This document shows positions 1 to 6,048 of a DNA stretch of 22,893 bases, piece by piece. The stretch lies in the IMG/VR virus record IMGVR_UViG_3300046370_000393, positions 1 to 22,893 of that record; one strand, 5' to 3'. The number at the start of each line of letters is the position of its first letter. The first letter of the stretch is position 1. Below the pieces are notes generated by a model that ran no database searches, had not been told where the DNA came from, and was given only the letters and a program-made list of their open reading frames with translations. The stretch is from a virus. The translations under genes were made by a program, and so were the position numbers.

Positions 1-775
1 CCTGCGTGTCCATTTTCCCAGGGACAGGCGGAAGATCCCTTGCCTGAGCTTTCTTTCTGATGGTGCTGCCACCGTTAATCAAAGGCAGCGTACGGGTGTT
101 TTGTAGTTCACCACCGCCACCACCGCCACCTGAACCACCACCACCAGCGACAGGACCTACACGCGGATCCTTGGCGGGCTGCCTGAGATTGGCCAGCTTG
201 GTCCAGCCCTCACCGTTCTTCTTAAAGAAGCTGAATTCAGCACTGGAAATGTCGATCCAGTGGTCACCCTCTACTCCGTCGTTCGCTTGAGGAGCACGCG
301 GTCCAGACAGTACTGCTGCGCCATCCTTGCCGGACTCACCCGCCAAACCGGTTGCGCCCACTGCGCCAGTGGCCCCAGCAGGACCAACAACACGCCCAAC
401 ATCAATGATTGAACTGTCAGATAACCCCAGCAGAAGATGACCATTGGAATTAACTACAGCCGTCTCAATACTGCGTCCAGGAACTCCGTCCGCACCATCG
501 CGCCCTGGCAATCCCTGACTGCCATCACGACCTGCTCTTCCAGAATCGCCCTTCTCACCCTGTCTTCCACTGGGGCCAACGGCACCGGCTTCTCCATTTT
601 TAGCCGCTGGGAGGTCGATCCTTTTAAACGAACCATCCGTAAGTCGAAAGGTGAAACCAGTCTCATCAAATTGCTCAACCTGCTGTATTCCTACACCCGG
701 TTCACCTTTAGGGCCACGTTGTTTTTCCTTGACGGTATCGACTAGCTGAAGCAGCTCTAGATCAGACATGCTCAT
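1..775 (-). CDS. Collagen-like phage structural protein, partial at left edge
   Basis: This reading frame is open from the start at 775 to the window edge, so the C-terminus is missing (at least 258 codons). The start is chosen because it overlaps the portal stop as ATGA; an in-frame ATG at 769 is an alternative. After about 18 residues come broken collagen-like Gly-X-Y runs (GPKGEPGVG, then GEAGAVGPSG, GEKGDSGRAG, GLPGRDGADG, later GPAGATGAVG). These are followed by a compact segment containing DHWIDISSAEFSFFKK and a glycine-rich linker of about 15 residues. Such repeats are common in phage tail fibres and adhesins, where they form trimeric stalks. Its place directly after portal is unusual for a fibre, so a head decoration or connector role is possible. 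The collagen-like reading is secure; the structural role is inferred. Confidence 0.75.
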   Translation of the reverse strand, partial: MSMSDLELLQLVDTVKEKQRGPKGEPGVGIQQVEQFDETGFTFRLTDGSFKRIDLPAAKNGEAGAVGPSGRQGEKGDSGRAGRDGSQGLPGRDGADGVPGRSIETAVVNSNGHLLLGLSDSSIIDVGRVVGPAGATGAVGATGLAGESGKDGAAVLSGPRAPQANDGVEGDHWIDISSAEFSFFKKNGEGWTKLANLRQPAKDPRVGPVAGGGGSGGGGGGGELQNTRTLPLINGGSTIRKKAQARDLPPVPGKMDTQ

Positions 776-2382
776 TCGTCTTCCTCGCTTGAGTTGTCTT
801 CAACTGTTGCCCGTAGTCTACGCAATACTTCCTGACGAATTTCTGAGTCTTGCTCGCCACCGGAATCAGTCTCTTCAGTCTCCTCGTCTTCCTCCTCTTC
901 GCCTGGAATACCACCCGCAGCCTGTAGATCTAGCCCTGCCAGTTTGTTGGATTCAATCATCTCGATTTCTGACTCAATGTCGATGTCAGGCAGGATCTCT
1001 CCCCTGCTCAGTATTTCAAGCAACGTCTGATGGGTGATAGCTCCGTTCTGCCACATCTGCATGTACTGGCCCACCTGCGTGCCATCTAGCTTCTGCAGGT
1101 CAAAATCACGACTAACGCAGACTTTGGGCGCTTCAATGCCAACAAAGGTGGCGGCCATCTCCATGGCGTTTTGGAGGGCGCTTTCAAGATCCTGAGATAC
1201 GACAGACAACATGGAATCGCTGTCACTGCGATCCATTGCCTTGGCTTCTGCTGTCTCGCCTACATACGTCTGAGAGAACAAGGTCGAGATGCCCAGATTC
1301 CTCATCTGGTTCTCTAGCTCAGTAATAAACGCCTGCTGACTCTCGAAGGCAGAAGATGCGGGTTCTGCATAACCGACCTCGCCATTCTCAGGCAGCAAAA
1401 TGGCGCTATTAGCTGAAAGGGCGATTTCATCGCCGTTGTCCTCAAACGCCTTCAGGTACATCACAGGCAACGCTGCAACGTGGAGGGCATGCTGCAAATC
1501 TGCCTGTCGTTGGCCGTGCAGGATGTTGAGGTTTGCCAGTGGCAGCAGGGGCGGGACGCTCATTAATTCACTTACCTTGCTGCTGTAAGTGACCGCCAAA
1601 GGGATCACAGGAAGGCTGGTAGTGCCCTCCTGGTACATGGCCCAGCCATCTTCACCCTTACGCCAAATTGACCAGGCTCCGCGCTCAAGAACCCGTATCT
1701 GATGAACGGCCTTGTCGCCAAATTGGCCAACCGCCTCAGTTACGTATTCCGAGATCCGAATTTGGTTGACCGGCGCTAACGGCGAGTCTTCTTCCTTGCG
1801 CCAACCCAACACTTGATCTGCGCGAACCTCCAGGAAATAAGGGCGCAAACCCAGCTGACGTTCCTGAAGAAGGTTTTCCGCAGGTTCCGTACTGGGGAAG
1901 TCAACCAAGACGGCGGAATGGCCCAGAAGAAGGCTATTGAGGACAACACGACGAGCAAAAGCATCTAAGTCGGTTCCGTAGCCATCGACGTCTTTAATCC
2001 ATTCTGTCCAGTATTCATCAACCTCGCCGTCTTCTTCCTTTGGCTCTAGCTGAATTGGTTTCCTGCAGATAAGCCCAGCCGCCTGATCAGCGATACGCAT
2101 CGTGAACGGCGATAGCACCGCATGGCTAACACGTCTGCGCCAAGCTGCTTCGTCCTCGCGAGGCTCGATTGGCAATAATTCGCCCGCATGCTCACGGAAC
2201 GCCTGGGTGCCGCCCATGCACACCAACATCGGCTGCCAGCGTTCACTCATCTCCAGATATGGACCACTCAACCAAGACGGGTCATTTCCCGCCGCTGCAT
2301 CACGATCACTCGCAGCTAAATCATCAGGCGGACCGTTACCAGGGCCATAGATTCCCGATGGGTAGCCCCTTTGATCTGGCAC
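772..2382 (-). CDS. Phage portal protein (DUF4055-like)
   Basis: The 536-residue product resembles the DUF4055 family of phage portal-like proteins. Features include an early segment with WQPMLVCMGGTQAFREHAGE and LLPIEPRE, followed by a region with AGLICRKPIQL, and a very acidic C-terminal tail (EEEEDEETEETDSGGE). Portals form the dodecameric ring at the capsid vertex through which terminase pumps DNA. Position supports this: it is the next same-strand gene after the large terminase. The start is GTG at 2382; no strong Shine-Dalgarno is evident. The stop overlaps the next gene as ATGA, implying translational coupling. The nblA gene begins only about 50 bases upstream on the other strand, so the usual terL-portal junction is interrupted. 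The family call rests on pattern and gene order without a search. Confidence 0.8.
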   Translation of the reverse strand: MPDQRGYPSGIYGPGNGPPDDLAASDRDAAAGNDPSWLSGPYLEMSERWQPMLVCMGGTQAFREHAGELLPIEPREDEAAWRRRVSHAVLSPFTMRIADQAAGLICRKPIQLEPKEEDGEVDEYWTEWIKDVDGYGTDLDAFARRVVLNSLLLGHSAVLVDFPSTEPAENLLQERQLGLRPYFLEVRADQVLGWRKEEDSPLAPVNQIRISEYVTEAVGQFGDKAVHQIRVLERGAWSIWRKGEDGWAMYQEGTTSLPVIPLAVTYSSKVSELMSVPPLLPLANLNILHGQRQADLQHALHVAALPVMYLKAFEDNGDEIALSANSAILLPENGEVGYAEPASSAFESQQAFITELENQMRNLGISTLFSQTYVGETAEAKAMDRSDSDSMLSVVSQDLESALQNAMEMAATFVGIEAPKVCVSRDFDLQKLDGTQVGQYMQMWQNGAITHQTLLEILSRGEILPDIDIESEIEMIESNKLAGLDLQAAGGIPGEEEEDEETEETDSGGEQDSEIRQEVLRRLRATVEDNSSEEDE

Positions 2383-2429
2383 GGCCTATCTCACCATGAA
2401 TATGCTTGATTCTAAGTTGCTCGTTTCTA

Positions 2430-2615
2430 GTGGCTGATCGATACGCGCTAGCCAAAGAGTTTGAGCTAAGAAAATTTGAGATGACCGTGATGAAGATGAG
2501 CGACCTTTATCAAGTGCAAGAACTTTGCATCAGGCTATTCGCTCAGACCAAAGCGCAACAACGGGTGTACGAATCCCTGCTGCGGGACGTCAGAGGGCTC
2601 CCGCCAGAGCAATAA
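2430..2615 (+). CDS. nblA: NblA, phycobilisome degradation adaptor (phage-borne)
   Basis: This 61-residue helical protein carries the NblA pattern: an N-terminal AKEFELRKFE helix, a middle MSDLYQVQELCIRLFAQ segment, and a C-terminal QQRVYESLLRD helix. NblA proteins are about 55-65 residues and recruit Clp protease to phycobilisomes, causing pigment bleaching. The GTG at 2430 gives the normal family length; an in-frame TTG at 2406 would add eight residues, and neither has a clear ribosome site. The gene is on the strand opposite the packaging genes, divergent from portal and convergent with terL, and is followed immediately by a hairpin and then a strong terminator, which is typical of a self-contained moron. 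Phage nblA genes are known from Microcystis and Planktothrix phages and uncultured marine cyanophages. The promoter is unclear; TATGCT at 2401-2406 is a weak -10 candidate. Confidence 0.85.
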   Translation: MADRYALAKEFELRKFEMTVMKMSDLYQVQELCIRLFAQTKAQQRVYESLLRDVRGLPPEQ

Positions 2616-2657
2616 GCCTGCGTACCTGCTATTGCAACAGGTGCGCAAGCCTGCTTA
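2613..2657 (+). terminator. Long imperfect hairpin at the nblA stop codon
   Basis: A 10-bp stem (2619-2628 pairing with 2638-2647, one G-U pair, 9-base loop) is enclosed by an outer TAAGC/GCTTA stem (2613-2617 with 2653-2657). The outer arm begins at the nblA stop codon itself. There is no U tract, so it is more likely an mRNA 3'-end stabiliser or processing site than a complete intrinsic terminator; the real terminator lies at 2884. Confidence 0.5.
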
Positions 2658-2840
2658 AGCGGAATGCTTGAGGCTGGGGAAATGCCTGCCCTGACGGCGG
2701 CTTGTGCGCTTTGCTCCTGCTCTAGGACGACCACGTTCTTTGGACCGCTGGACGGCTTTTTGGACGGCCTCAGCTCTTCCGGGGCTGTCTTGCACCCCAG
2801 ACCAAAGCAAAATCGATGACCAATCCATAAATGCTTGATT

Positions 2841-2852
2841 GCGCCTGCGTAG
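2841..2852. promoter_or_regulatory. Operator-like palindrome TGCG-CCTG-CGTA
   Basis: An exact match to the TRCG-N4-CGYA palindrome found in four promoters of this window. Here it lies in non-coding DNA, 31 bases before the terminator stem, and I see no good -35/-10 pair around it on either strand. It may be an auxiliary binding site or chance. Confidence 0.35.
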
Positions 2853-2883
2853 GAAGATTAGGTTGGGAGAGAGAATGCGTCGG

Positions 2884-2913
2884 GCCGCCTCTTGCCAAGG
2901 CGGCTCTTTTTTT
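2884..2913 (+). terminator. Rho-independent terminator of the nblA unit
   Basis: A 7-bp GC stem (GCCGCCT 2884-2890 with AGGCGGC 2898-2904), a 7-base loop and the tract TCTTTTTTT. It works only for plus-strand transcription, the nblA direction, and would stop nblA transcripts before they enter terL antisense. Confidence 0.85.
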
Positions 2914-2926
2914 GTGACGCGTGCAA

Positions 2927-4297
2927 TCACCAGACCTGCGCCTTGCGGGATTTGCCAGCGCCCACCTTCCACTGCCTGATTGCTGCGAGCTTGTAAATGG
3001 CATAGCCCATCGCATCCCCGGCGTGGCTGAGGTCATCCATCCCCACACCGCCTTTCTCGGGCTTTCCCTTCTCGTCGTAGGCGTGCTGTTCAAACGTGCG
3101 GATCAAGTGCTTGCAGCCATTGCCCACTTTGATCTTGCGTTGCTCCACAAGGGCATTAACTGCATTTATTCGATCGGCAATAACAGGGTTACTGCTTTGC
3201 ACCTTCACCTGGTGGCCAGCCTTCTTCAGAATGCCGATGTCTGATTCCTGAGCGGCTGCAGTTGCCCGTTGCTTCGATGCAGCATCAGGGATCAACACCA
3301 ACTGCCCTGTGCGGAAGTGATGCGGGTACATCTCCTTTAGGCCGCTGGCGATTTGCTGCGTGTCGCGATAAACCTTCTCAGCAAAGAAGTGAAACTCATC
3401 ACCACGACGGACAAGGTGCTGAGTCACGCAGTTGCCGACGTTCAAATCGATTCCACACCAAATGGTGTCGTTCTGATCGGGCTGCGTGTCGCAGTAGTTC
3501 AGGCTGCGGTCGAACTCCGGATACAGGCTGCAGCTGGCCAGGTTGACGAAATGACCTTCTAGGTACGCCTGGATTAACTGGCTTGGGTAGTTGCGCTCCA
3601 GGCTGGGGATGAAGTCAGCAGGCAGGTGCGGGTTGTCCTGAGTGCGAACACGAATGAGCCGCTTATCAGGGCCGTCGTTCTCCACGAAGGTGCGATAGGC
3701 CCAGCGGAAGCCTTCTGGGGTGGATGCCACTGCCAGTTGGTTCAGCTCCCCTGTCCGCATACGTGCGAGGAGCATCTCGCCGGCTTTCTGTGCGGTATCT
3801 ACAGGGCTGGTGTCGCATTCATCCCAGACGGCTGCACAGATGTTCTGACCACGAATTCGTTGGTAGTTCTCAGCTGACTGGCAGTAGATCGTCACCGGCC
3901 CGGTGGGCAGGTTGATCGAGTATTCAGGCTGAGGGCTGGCCCGGTAGCTGTACTCGATGTCCCATTGATCCAGAGCCATGTCGATGGCTGGCACCAACAC
4001 AGTGCGAATCATTGGGAACGTTGGCTCACAGGCCATCAGCGTTCCGCCTGGGTTACGCAGACCAAGGAAGATCAGCTTTGCAGCCAGGGCAAATGACTTG
4101 CCTGATCCAAACCCGCCGATGTAGCTGAGGATGCGGTGGTCTTCGTCGTCGAGAAATGCACGCTGCGCAGGTAGGCAATCAGCCAGGATCCGCTCGCGCA
4201 GTGCATCAGCAGCACCAGGCTCAGGAGGCTTGACGCAGGCTTTGGGCTTCTCCAGCAGAGTCCCGCCGCCACCTGACCAGCGATCAAGCAGGCTCAT
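2927..4297 (-). CDS. terL: Terminase large subunit (packaging ATPase-nuclease)
   Basis: The 456-residue protein is a DNA-packaging motor. The ATPase domain shows a Walker A motif GGFGSGKS at residues 61-68, a Walker B motif AAVWDE at 155-160, and an ASTPEGF segment near 191-197 that fits the coupling motif region. The C-terminal RNase H-like nuclease begins with CGIDLNVG (Asp at about 284) and ends with DDLSHAGDAMGYA, which supplies the late acidic residue. Length and motif order fit Terminase_6-type large subunits. TerL cleaves concatemeric DNA and pumps it through the portal. The start ATG at 4297 overlaps the preceding small gene by 14 bases. Confidence is high for function; the packaging mode (cos or headful) cannot be told from the sequence here. 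Confidence 0.95.
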   Translation of the reverse strand: MSLLDRWSGGGGTLLEKPKACVKPPEPGAADALRERILADCLPAQRAFLDDEDHRILSYIGGFGSGKSFALAAKLIFLGLRNPGGTLMACEPTFPMIRTVLVPAIDMALDQWDIEYSYRASPQPEYSINLPTGPVTIYCQSAENYQRIRGQNICAAVWDECDTSPVDTAQKAGEMLLARMRTGELNQLAVASTPEGFRWAYRTFVENDGPDKRLIRVRTQDNPHLPADFIPSLERNYPSQLIQAYLEGHFVNLASCSLYPEFDRSLNYCDTQPDQNDTIWCGIDLNVGNCVTQHLVRRGDEFHFFAEKVYRDTQQIASGLKEMYPHHFRTGQLVLIPDAASKQRATAAAQESDIGILKKAGHQVKVQSSNPVIADRINAVNALVEQRKIKVGNGCKHLIRTFEQHAYDEKGKPEKGGVGMDDLSHAGDAMGYAIYKLAAIRQWKVGAGKSRKAQVW

Positions 4298-4478
4298 CTA
4301 TCTCAGCGGCCAGCACCGCTTCGATCTTGTGAAACACAGCACGTATGCGATGACCGCCTTCAGTGCCGTGCGCATAGAGCCCTTTGATCGGTTCCTCAAG
4401 TTCTGGGGCGTATGCACCCGTGAGGACGTCAATAGCAGTGATGAGATCACGTAACTCGTCACGGGTGAACACCGTCAT
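4284..4478 (-). CDS. Small hypothetical protein in the packaging operon
   Basis: A 64-residue, mostly helical product (starting MTVFTRDELRDLITAIDV) of unknown function. Upstream in-frame codons exist, but the ATG at 4478 is preferred because it overlaps the previous stop as ATGA. It ends 14 bases inside terL, so all the packaging genes appear translationally coupled. No catalytic or metal-binding motif is visible. Position between terS and terL suggests a packaging accessory, but this is inference only. Confidence 0.7.
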   Translation of the reverse strand: MTVFTRDELRDLITAIDVLTGAYAPELEEPIKGLYAHGTEGGHRIRAVFHKIEAVLAAEIDEPA

Positions 4479-4642
4479 GCGGCAAACGCCTCCGCAGCAG
4501 TACGGCGCAACGACTCTTTGAGCTGCGTTTCTTTTGTCCCTACAAGGTGATGAGAGCTGACCCAGCCAGTGGCACAAATGTTGTCTTCACAGACGCGGAT
4601 TTGAACAGTTCCGCAGGGAAGGTTGGTCAACTCAGTGGTCAT
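4475..4642 (-). CDS. Very small hypothetical protein in the packaging operon
   Basis: A 55-residue product (starting MTTELTNLPCGTVQIRVCED) joined by ATGA overlaps to terS upstream and to the next small gene downstream; that tight packing is the main evidence that it is real. It has three cysteines in its first half (LPCG, RVCED, ICATG) and a basic, alanine-rich helix at the end. The first half reads as a short beta-rich fold. I do not recognise the family; a packaging accessory role is possible from context only. Confidence 0.65.
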   Translation of the reverse strand: MTTELTNLPCGTVQIRVCEDNICATGWVSSHHLVGTKETQLKESLRRTAAEAFAA

Positions 4643-4968
4643 GCCTTAATGCCAGCAAGGTTGGTCATATTTTCGACTGCCTTTAGAGCAGCCATCAACT
4701 GACCTCTACGTTCTGCACTTTGCCGAATCTGCCTATATGCGGCAAATGCCTCTGCCATCAAGGCCTCTCGGGTGATTGAGCAATCCTTTTCGATTAGCTC
4801 TCGTGCTTCCGCGATGTATCGCTCAACCTGCCGAGTTGATACATCCCAGTTTTCCGACCCTTCCTGACATATTTGATTCATCGACCAGCCATCAACGATT
4901 TGCTGGTAAACCGCCTGTATCCGCCAGGTGACTTCATTTTTGGTGGATTTCTTTCCAGCCACCGACAT
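4639..4968 (-). CDS. terS: Terminase small subunit-like protein
   Basis: The 109-residue product has the layout of small terminase subunits: an N-terminal helix-turn-helix (TWRIQAVYQQIVDGWSMNQI, then WDVSTRQVERYIAEAREL) followed by a long helical oligomerisation part (MAEAFAAYRQIRQSAERRGQ). TerS binds the pac or cos site and hands DNA to TerL. The ATG at 4968 is preferred over a TTG at 5004 because the longer form would be translated out of the terminator hairpin. Only five bases separate the likely start from the nearest terminator arm, with no clear Shine-Dalgarno, so expression may depend on RNA structure. The stop overlaps the next gene as ATGA. Confidence 0.75.
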   Translation of the reverse strand: MSVAGKKSTKNEVTWRIQAVYQQIVDGWSMNQICQEGSENWDVSTRQVERYIAEARELIEKDCSITREALMAEAFAAYRQIRQSAERRGQLMAALKAVENMTNLAGIKA

Positions 4969-4970
4969 AT

Positions 4971-5012
4971 AAAAAACCACCCGTAGCTTAACCACAGGTG
5001 GCAATACGGGTG
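4971..5012 (-). terminator. Terminator or attenuator immediately before terS
   Basis: On the minus strand an 8-bp stem (CACCCGTA, 5012-5005, with TACGGGTG, 4985-4978) encloses a small inner CCAC/GTGG hairpin and is followed by GTTTTTTAT. The U tract (4976-4971) ends next to the terS start. It would separate the 5.1-5.9 kb small genes from the packaging operon unless antiterminated. Confidence 0.75.
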
Positions 5013-5087
5013 CGAAATAGGTGGCGGGTATGGATCAGCACTCGCACCTGGCCCTCGGACCCGTGGTCATCGCACCGCCCTGGCTTA

Positions 5088-5109
5088 CGCGGACAGGCTC
5101 CCGCCAGGG
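5088..5109. repeat. Inverted repeat downstream of the secreted-protein gene
   Basis: CCCTGGC (5088-5094) and GCCAGGG (5103-5109) form a perfect 7-bp inverted repeat with an 8-base spacer, just past the 3' end of the minus-strand gene at 5120. There is no U tract on either strand, so it is more likely an mRNA stabilising stem than a terminator. Confidence 0.45.
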
Positions 5110-5119
5110 AGAAGGTTAA

Positions 5120-5383
5120 TCAAGAAGCAAAATGTTCAGGGCACATCCGGCGGGCTTGGTATTCAGTCGCTTTGCTGATTGAACGTCCATAAAACATGGA
5201 CTTAGAAAAAGTTGCGCCTGAGGCAATGTGCATGTTTCTCATGGCGTTGTTGGCTTTTTTCCTATTGCCTGTTTCGTCCATGGTCATGCACCAGGCAGAA
5301 GCGGCCCCAAAAGGGTCTGAAGCTTGCACTGGGATTGGGGCAGCGATGAGGGATAGGGCTGCGAGTGCGGTGAAGAGTTTCAT
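5120..5383 (-). CDS. Small exported two-cysteine protein (paralogue of the gene at 8836)
   Basis: The 87-residue product starts with a clear signal peptide (MKLFTALAALSLIAAPIPVQA, likely cut after PVQA). The mature part has AWC near its start and RMCPEHF near its end, with 48 residues between the cysteines, which may form a disulphide in the periplasm. The same layout (HC, then RTCPDV, 49 residues apart, and a shared RKxA stretch) occurs in the gene at 8836, so the two look like divergent paralogues. Both sit behind the same type of promoter, palindrome, 5' hairpin and leader. I do not recognise the family. An envelope or superinfection role is possible but untested. Confidence 0.75.
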   Translation of the reverse strand: MKLFTALAALSLIAAPIPVQASDPFGAASAWCMTMDETGNRKKANNAMRNMHIASGATFSKSMFYGRSISKATEYQARRMCPEHFAS

Positions 5384-5405
5384 TTGTTTGGAGGTTTGAG
5401 GTGTG

Positions 5406-5419
5406 GGCCGTCTCCGGCC
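5406..5419 (-). promoter_or_regulatory. 5'-end mRNA hairpin with GNRA loop
   Basis: On the minus strand GGCCG-GAGA-CGGCC forms a 5-bp stem with a GNRA tetraloop. It begins about two bases from the transcription start predicted from the -10 box. It is followed by CACCTCAAAC (5403-5394), identical to a leader segment at 8822-8831. Confidence 0.6.
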
Positions 5420-5427
5420 ATGTGCAA

Positions 5428-5456
5428 ATCATACCCTTACGCAGACGCATCGTCAA
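5428..5456 (-). promoter_or_regulatory. Promoter with internal operator for the exported protein
   Basis: On the minus strand TTGACG (5456-5451), a 17-base spacer and TATGAT (5433-5428). The palindrome TGCG-TCTG-CGTA (5449-5438) fills the spacer, so a bound protein would block RNA polymerase. The -35 box overlaps the stop codon of the upstream gene. Confidence 0.75.
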
Positions 5457-5644
5457 GCGATGGCGTATCTTCGAGCGGTAGTGGGTGAAACGTGGAGCAT
5501 GAGGCCGATGGCCTTGTAGGTGTGGCCGGCTGAGCGAAGGCGCTTGGCGTTTTGCTGAGGCGTCAAGGAGAGGCGCCAGAGGATCACCAGGGGGATGGTG
5601 AGCAGAGCCAAGACCGTCGCCACCAGGCAGGTGATGGTGGTCAT
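5453..5644 (-). CDS. Membrane-anchored mini helix-turn-helix protein
   Basis: The 63-residue product has one strong N-terminal transmembrane segment (about residues 3-23, LVATVLALLTIPLVILW) followed by a compact helix-turn-helix of the resolvase/Hin type: NAKRLRSAGHTYKAIGLMLH then VSPTTARRYAIA. A DNA-binding fold tethered to the membrane and otherwise so short is uncommon. Starting at 5644 ATG it lies just downstream of the tRNA-like element, and its stop overlaps the -35 box of the next promoter. It could be a membrane-associated regulator. Alternatively the hydrophobic segment may serve a holin- or spanin-like role. The two-part layout is visible in the sequence; any function is inference. 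Confidence 0.65.
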   Translation of the reverse strand: MTTITCLVATVLALLTIPLVILWRLSLTPQQNAKRLRSAGHTYKAIGLMLHVSPTTARRYAIA

Positions 5645-5668
5645 GGATTGAGTTGTGAATGGTGTGTG

Positions 5669-5710
5669 CGTCCCGTACCGGAATCGAACCGGTGCATCGC
5701 CAGGCGGGAC
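5669..5710 (-). other. tRNA-like element or tRNA 3'-end remnant (possible attachment site)
   Basis: On the minus strand, a perfect T-arm (ACCGG, loop TTCGATT, CCGGT; 5693-5677) contains the GGTTCGATTCC consensus of tRNAs. It is followed by an acceptor-like strand ACGGGAC and G at 5669. Upstream, GTCCCG (5710-5705) can pair with CGGGAC to form a 6-bp acceptor-like stem. The D and anticodon arms are absent: only 11 bases lie between GTCCCG and the T-arm, so it is not a complete tRNA. It may be the tRNA 3'-end portion of a phage attachment site, a tRNA relic, or a tRNA-like processing signal. A large serine recombinase is the only integrase seen and usually does not use tRNA sites. Confidence 0.55.
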
Positions 5711-5721
5711 AGGGGGGGGTA

Positions 5722-5737
5722 GGGGCCCGAAGGCCCC
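5722..5737 (-). other. UUCG-capped GC hairpin
   Basis: On the minus strand GGGGCC-TTCG-GGCCCC, a 6-bp GC stem with the very stable UUCG tetraloop, starts seven bases after the stop of the gene at 5744. No U tract follows (TACCCCCCC instead), so it is a stabilising or processing stem, or a weak terminator. Confidence 0.6.
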
Positions 5738-5743
5738 GTGTGG

Positions 5744-5896
5744 TCAGTCGTCGATGAACTCGTCAGCTGTTGCCTTGAGTCGGTCGAGTGCCTCGAAGAC
5801 GCGCTTGCGCGACTCCAGCAGCTCGCGGTCTGACTGTGCGTGACGCTCTCGCATCTCGTCCAGTCGTGCTTTCAGGCGGTCGGAAATAGTTCCCAT
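5744..5896 (-). CDS. Small coiled-coil protein
   Basis: A 50-residue, highly charged protein, almost all predicted alpha-helix (from ISDRLKARLDEMRERH to RVFEALDRLKAT), ending in the acidic DEFIDD. The heptad-like spacing of Leu, Met, Val and Phe suggests a coiled coil. The start ATG at 5896 is chosen because a good promoter lies 40 bases upstream; an open frame continuing further up would run through the promoter and is discounted. It is the first gene of the minus-strand control cluster and is expressed from the palindrome-containing promoter at 5937-5965. Function unknown; a dimeric regulator or anti-regulator is possible. Confidence 0.65.
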   Translation of the reverse strand: MGTISDRLKARLDEMRERHAQSDRELLESRKRVFEALDRLKATADEFIDD

Positions 5897-5916
5897 GATT
5901 CGGTTGTCGAGGTACT

Positions 5917-5930
5917 GCCCCTCTCGGGAC
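5917..5930 (-). promoter_or_regulatory. 5'-end mRNA hairpin with GNRA loop
   Basis: On the minus strand GTCCC-GAGA-GGGGC forms a 5-bp stem (one G-U pair) with a GNRA tetraloop. Its first base coincides with the start point expected about seven bases after the -10 box. It is the same arrangement as the hairpins at 5406 and 8805. Confidence 0.5.
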
Positions 5931-5936
5931 CCCACC

Positions 5937-5965
5937 AGTATAGCACACACGATGCGAATGCGCAA
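5937..5965 (-). promoter_or_regulatory. Promoter with operator overlapping the -35 box
   Basis: On the minus strand TTGCGC (5965-5960), a 17-base spacer and TATACT (5942-5937). The palindrome TGCG-CATT-CGCA (5964-5953) overlaps the -35 box and upstream half of the spacer. On the plus strand the same gap holds a weak rightward candidate, TTGCAT (5974-5979) with TACGTT (5998-6003), for the gene at 6049. Confidence 0.65.
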
Positions 5966-6048
5966 CGACTGGGTTGCATGATGCTGCTGCGTAATGCTAC
6001 GTTCTGCACATGCCCACCACGGGCTGACCCATCCACACCGTTTTTCCA

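Larger units (their letters stand above)
2616..2926. other. Intergenic region between nblA and terL
   Basis: About 310 bases without a convincing gene. It holds the hairpin after nblA, a palindrome of the TRCG-N4-CGYA type and a plus-strand terminator. Short open frames exist on both strands (for example a 51-codon plus-strand frame at 2663-2818 and a basic minus-strand frame reaching 2655), but neither shows a recognisable motif. Because the terminator lies about 270 bases past nblA, the transcript would carry a long 3' tail, or a separate small RNA may end there. Confidence 0.5.

Noticed and set aside
2655-2972. Minus-strand frame of about 105 codons
   Set aside because: It overlaps the terL end, carries only Arg- and Ser-rich sequence and spans the plus-strand terminator, so it is unlikely to be a gene.
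4740-5012. Minus-strand start at 5004 for the small terminase
   Set aside because: It would place the first 12 codons inside the terminator stem and use TTG, while ATG 4968 gives the normal domain.
5669-5741. A complete tRNA gene on the minus strand
   Set aside because: The 72-base frame needed does not give a paired acceptor stem or anticodon arm; only the T-arm and a shorter acceptor-like stem exist.
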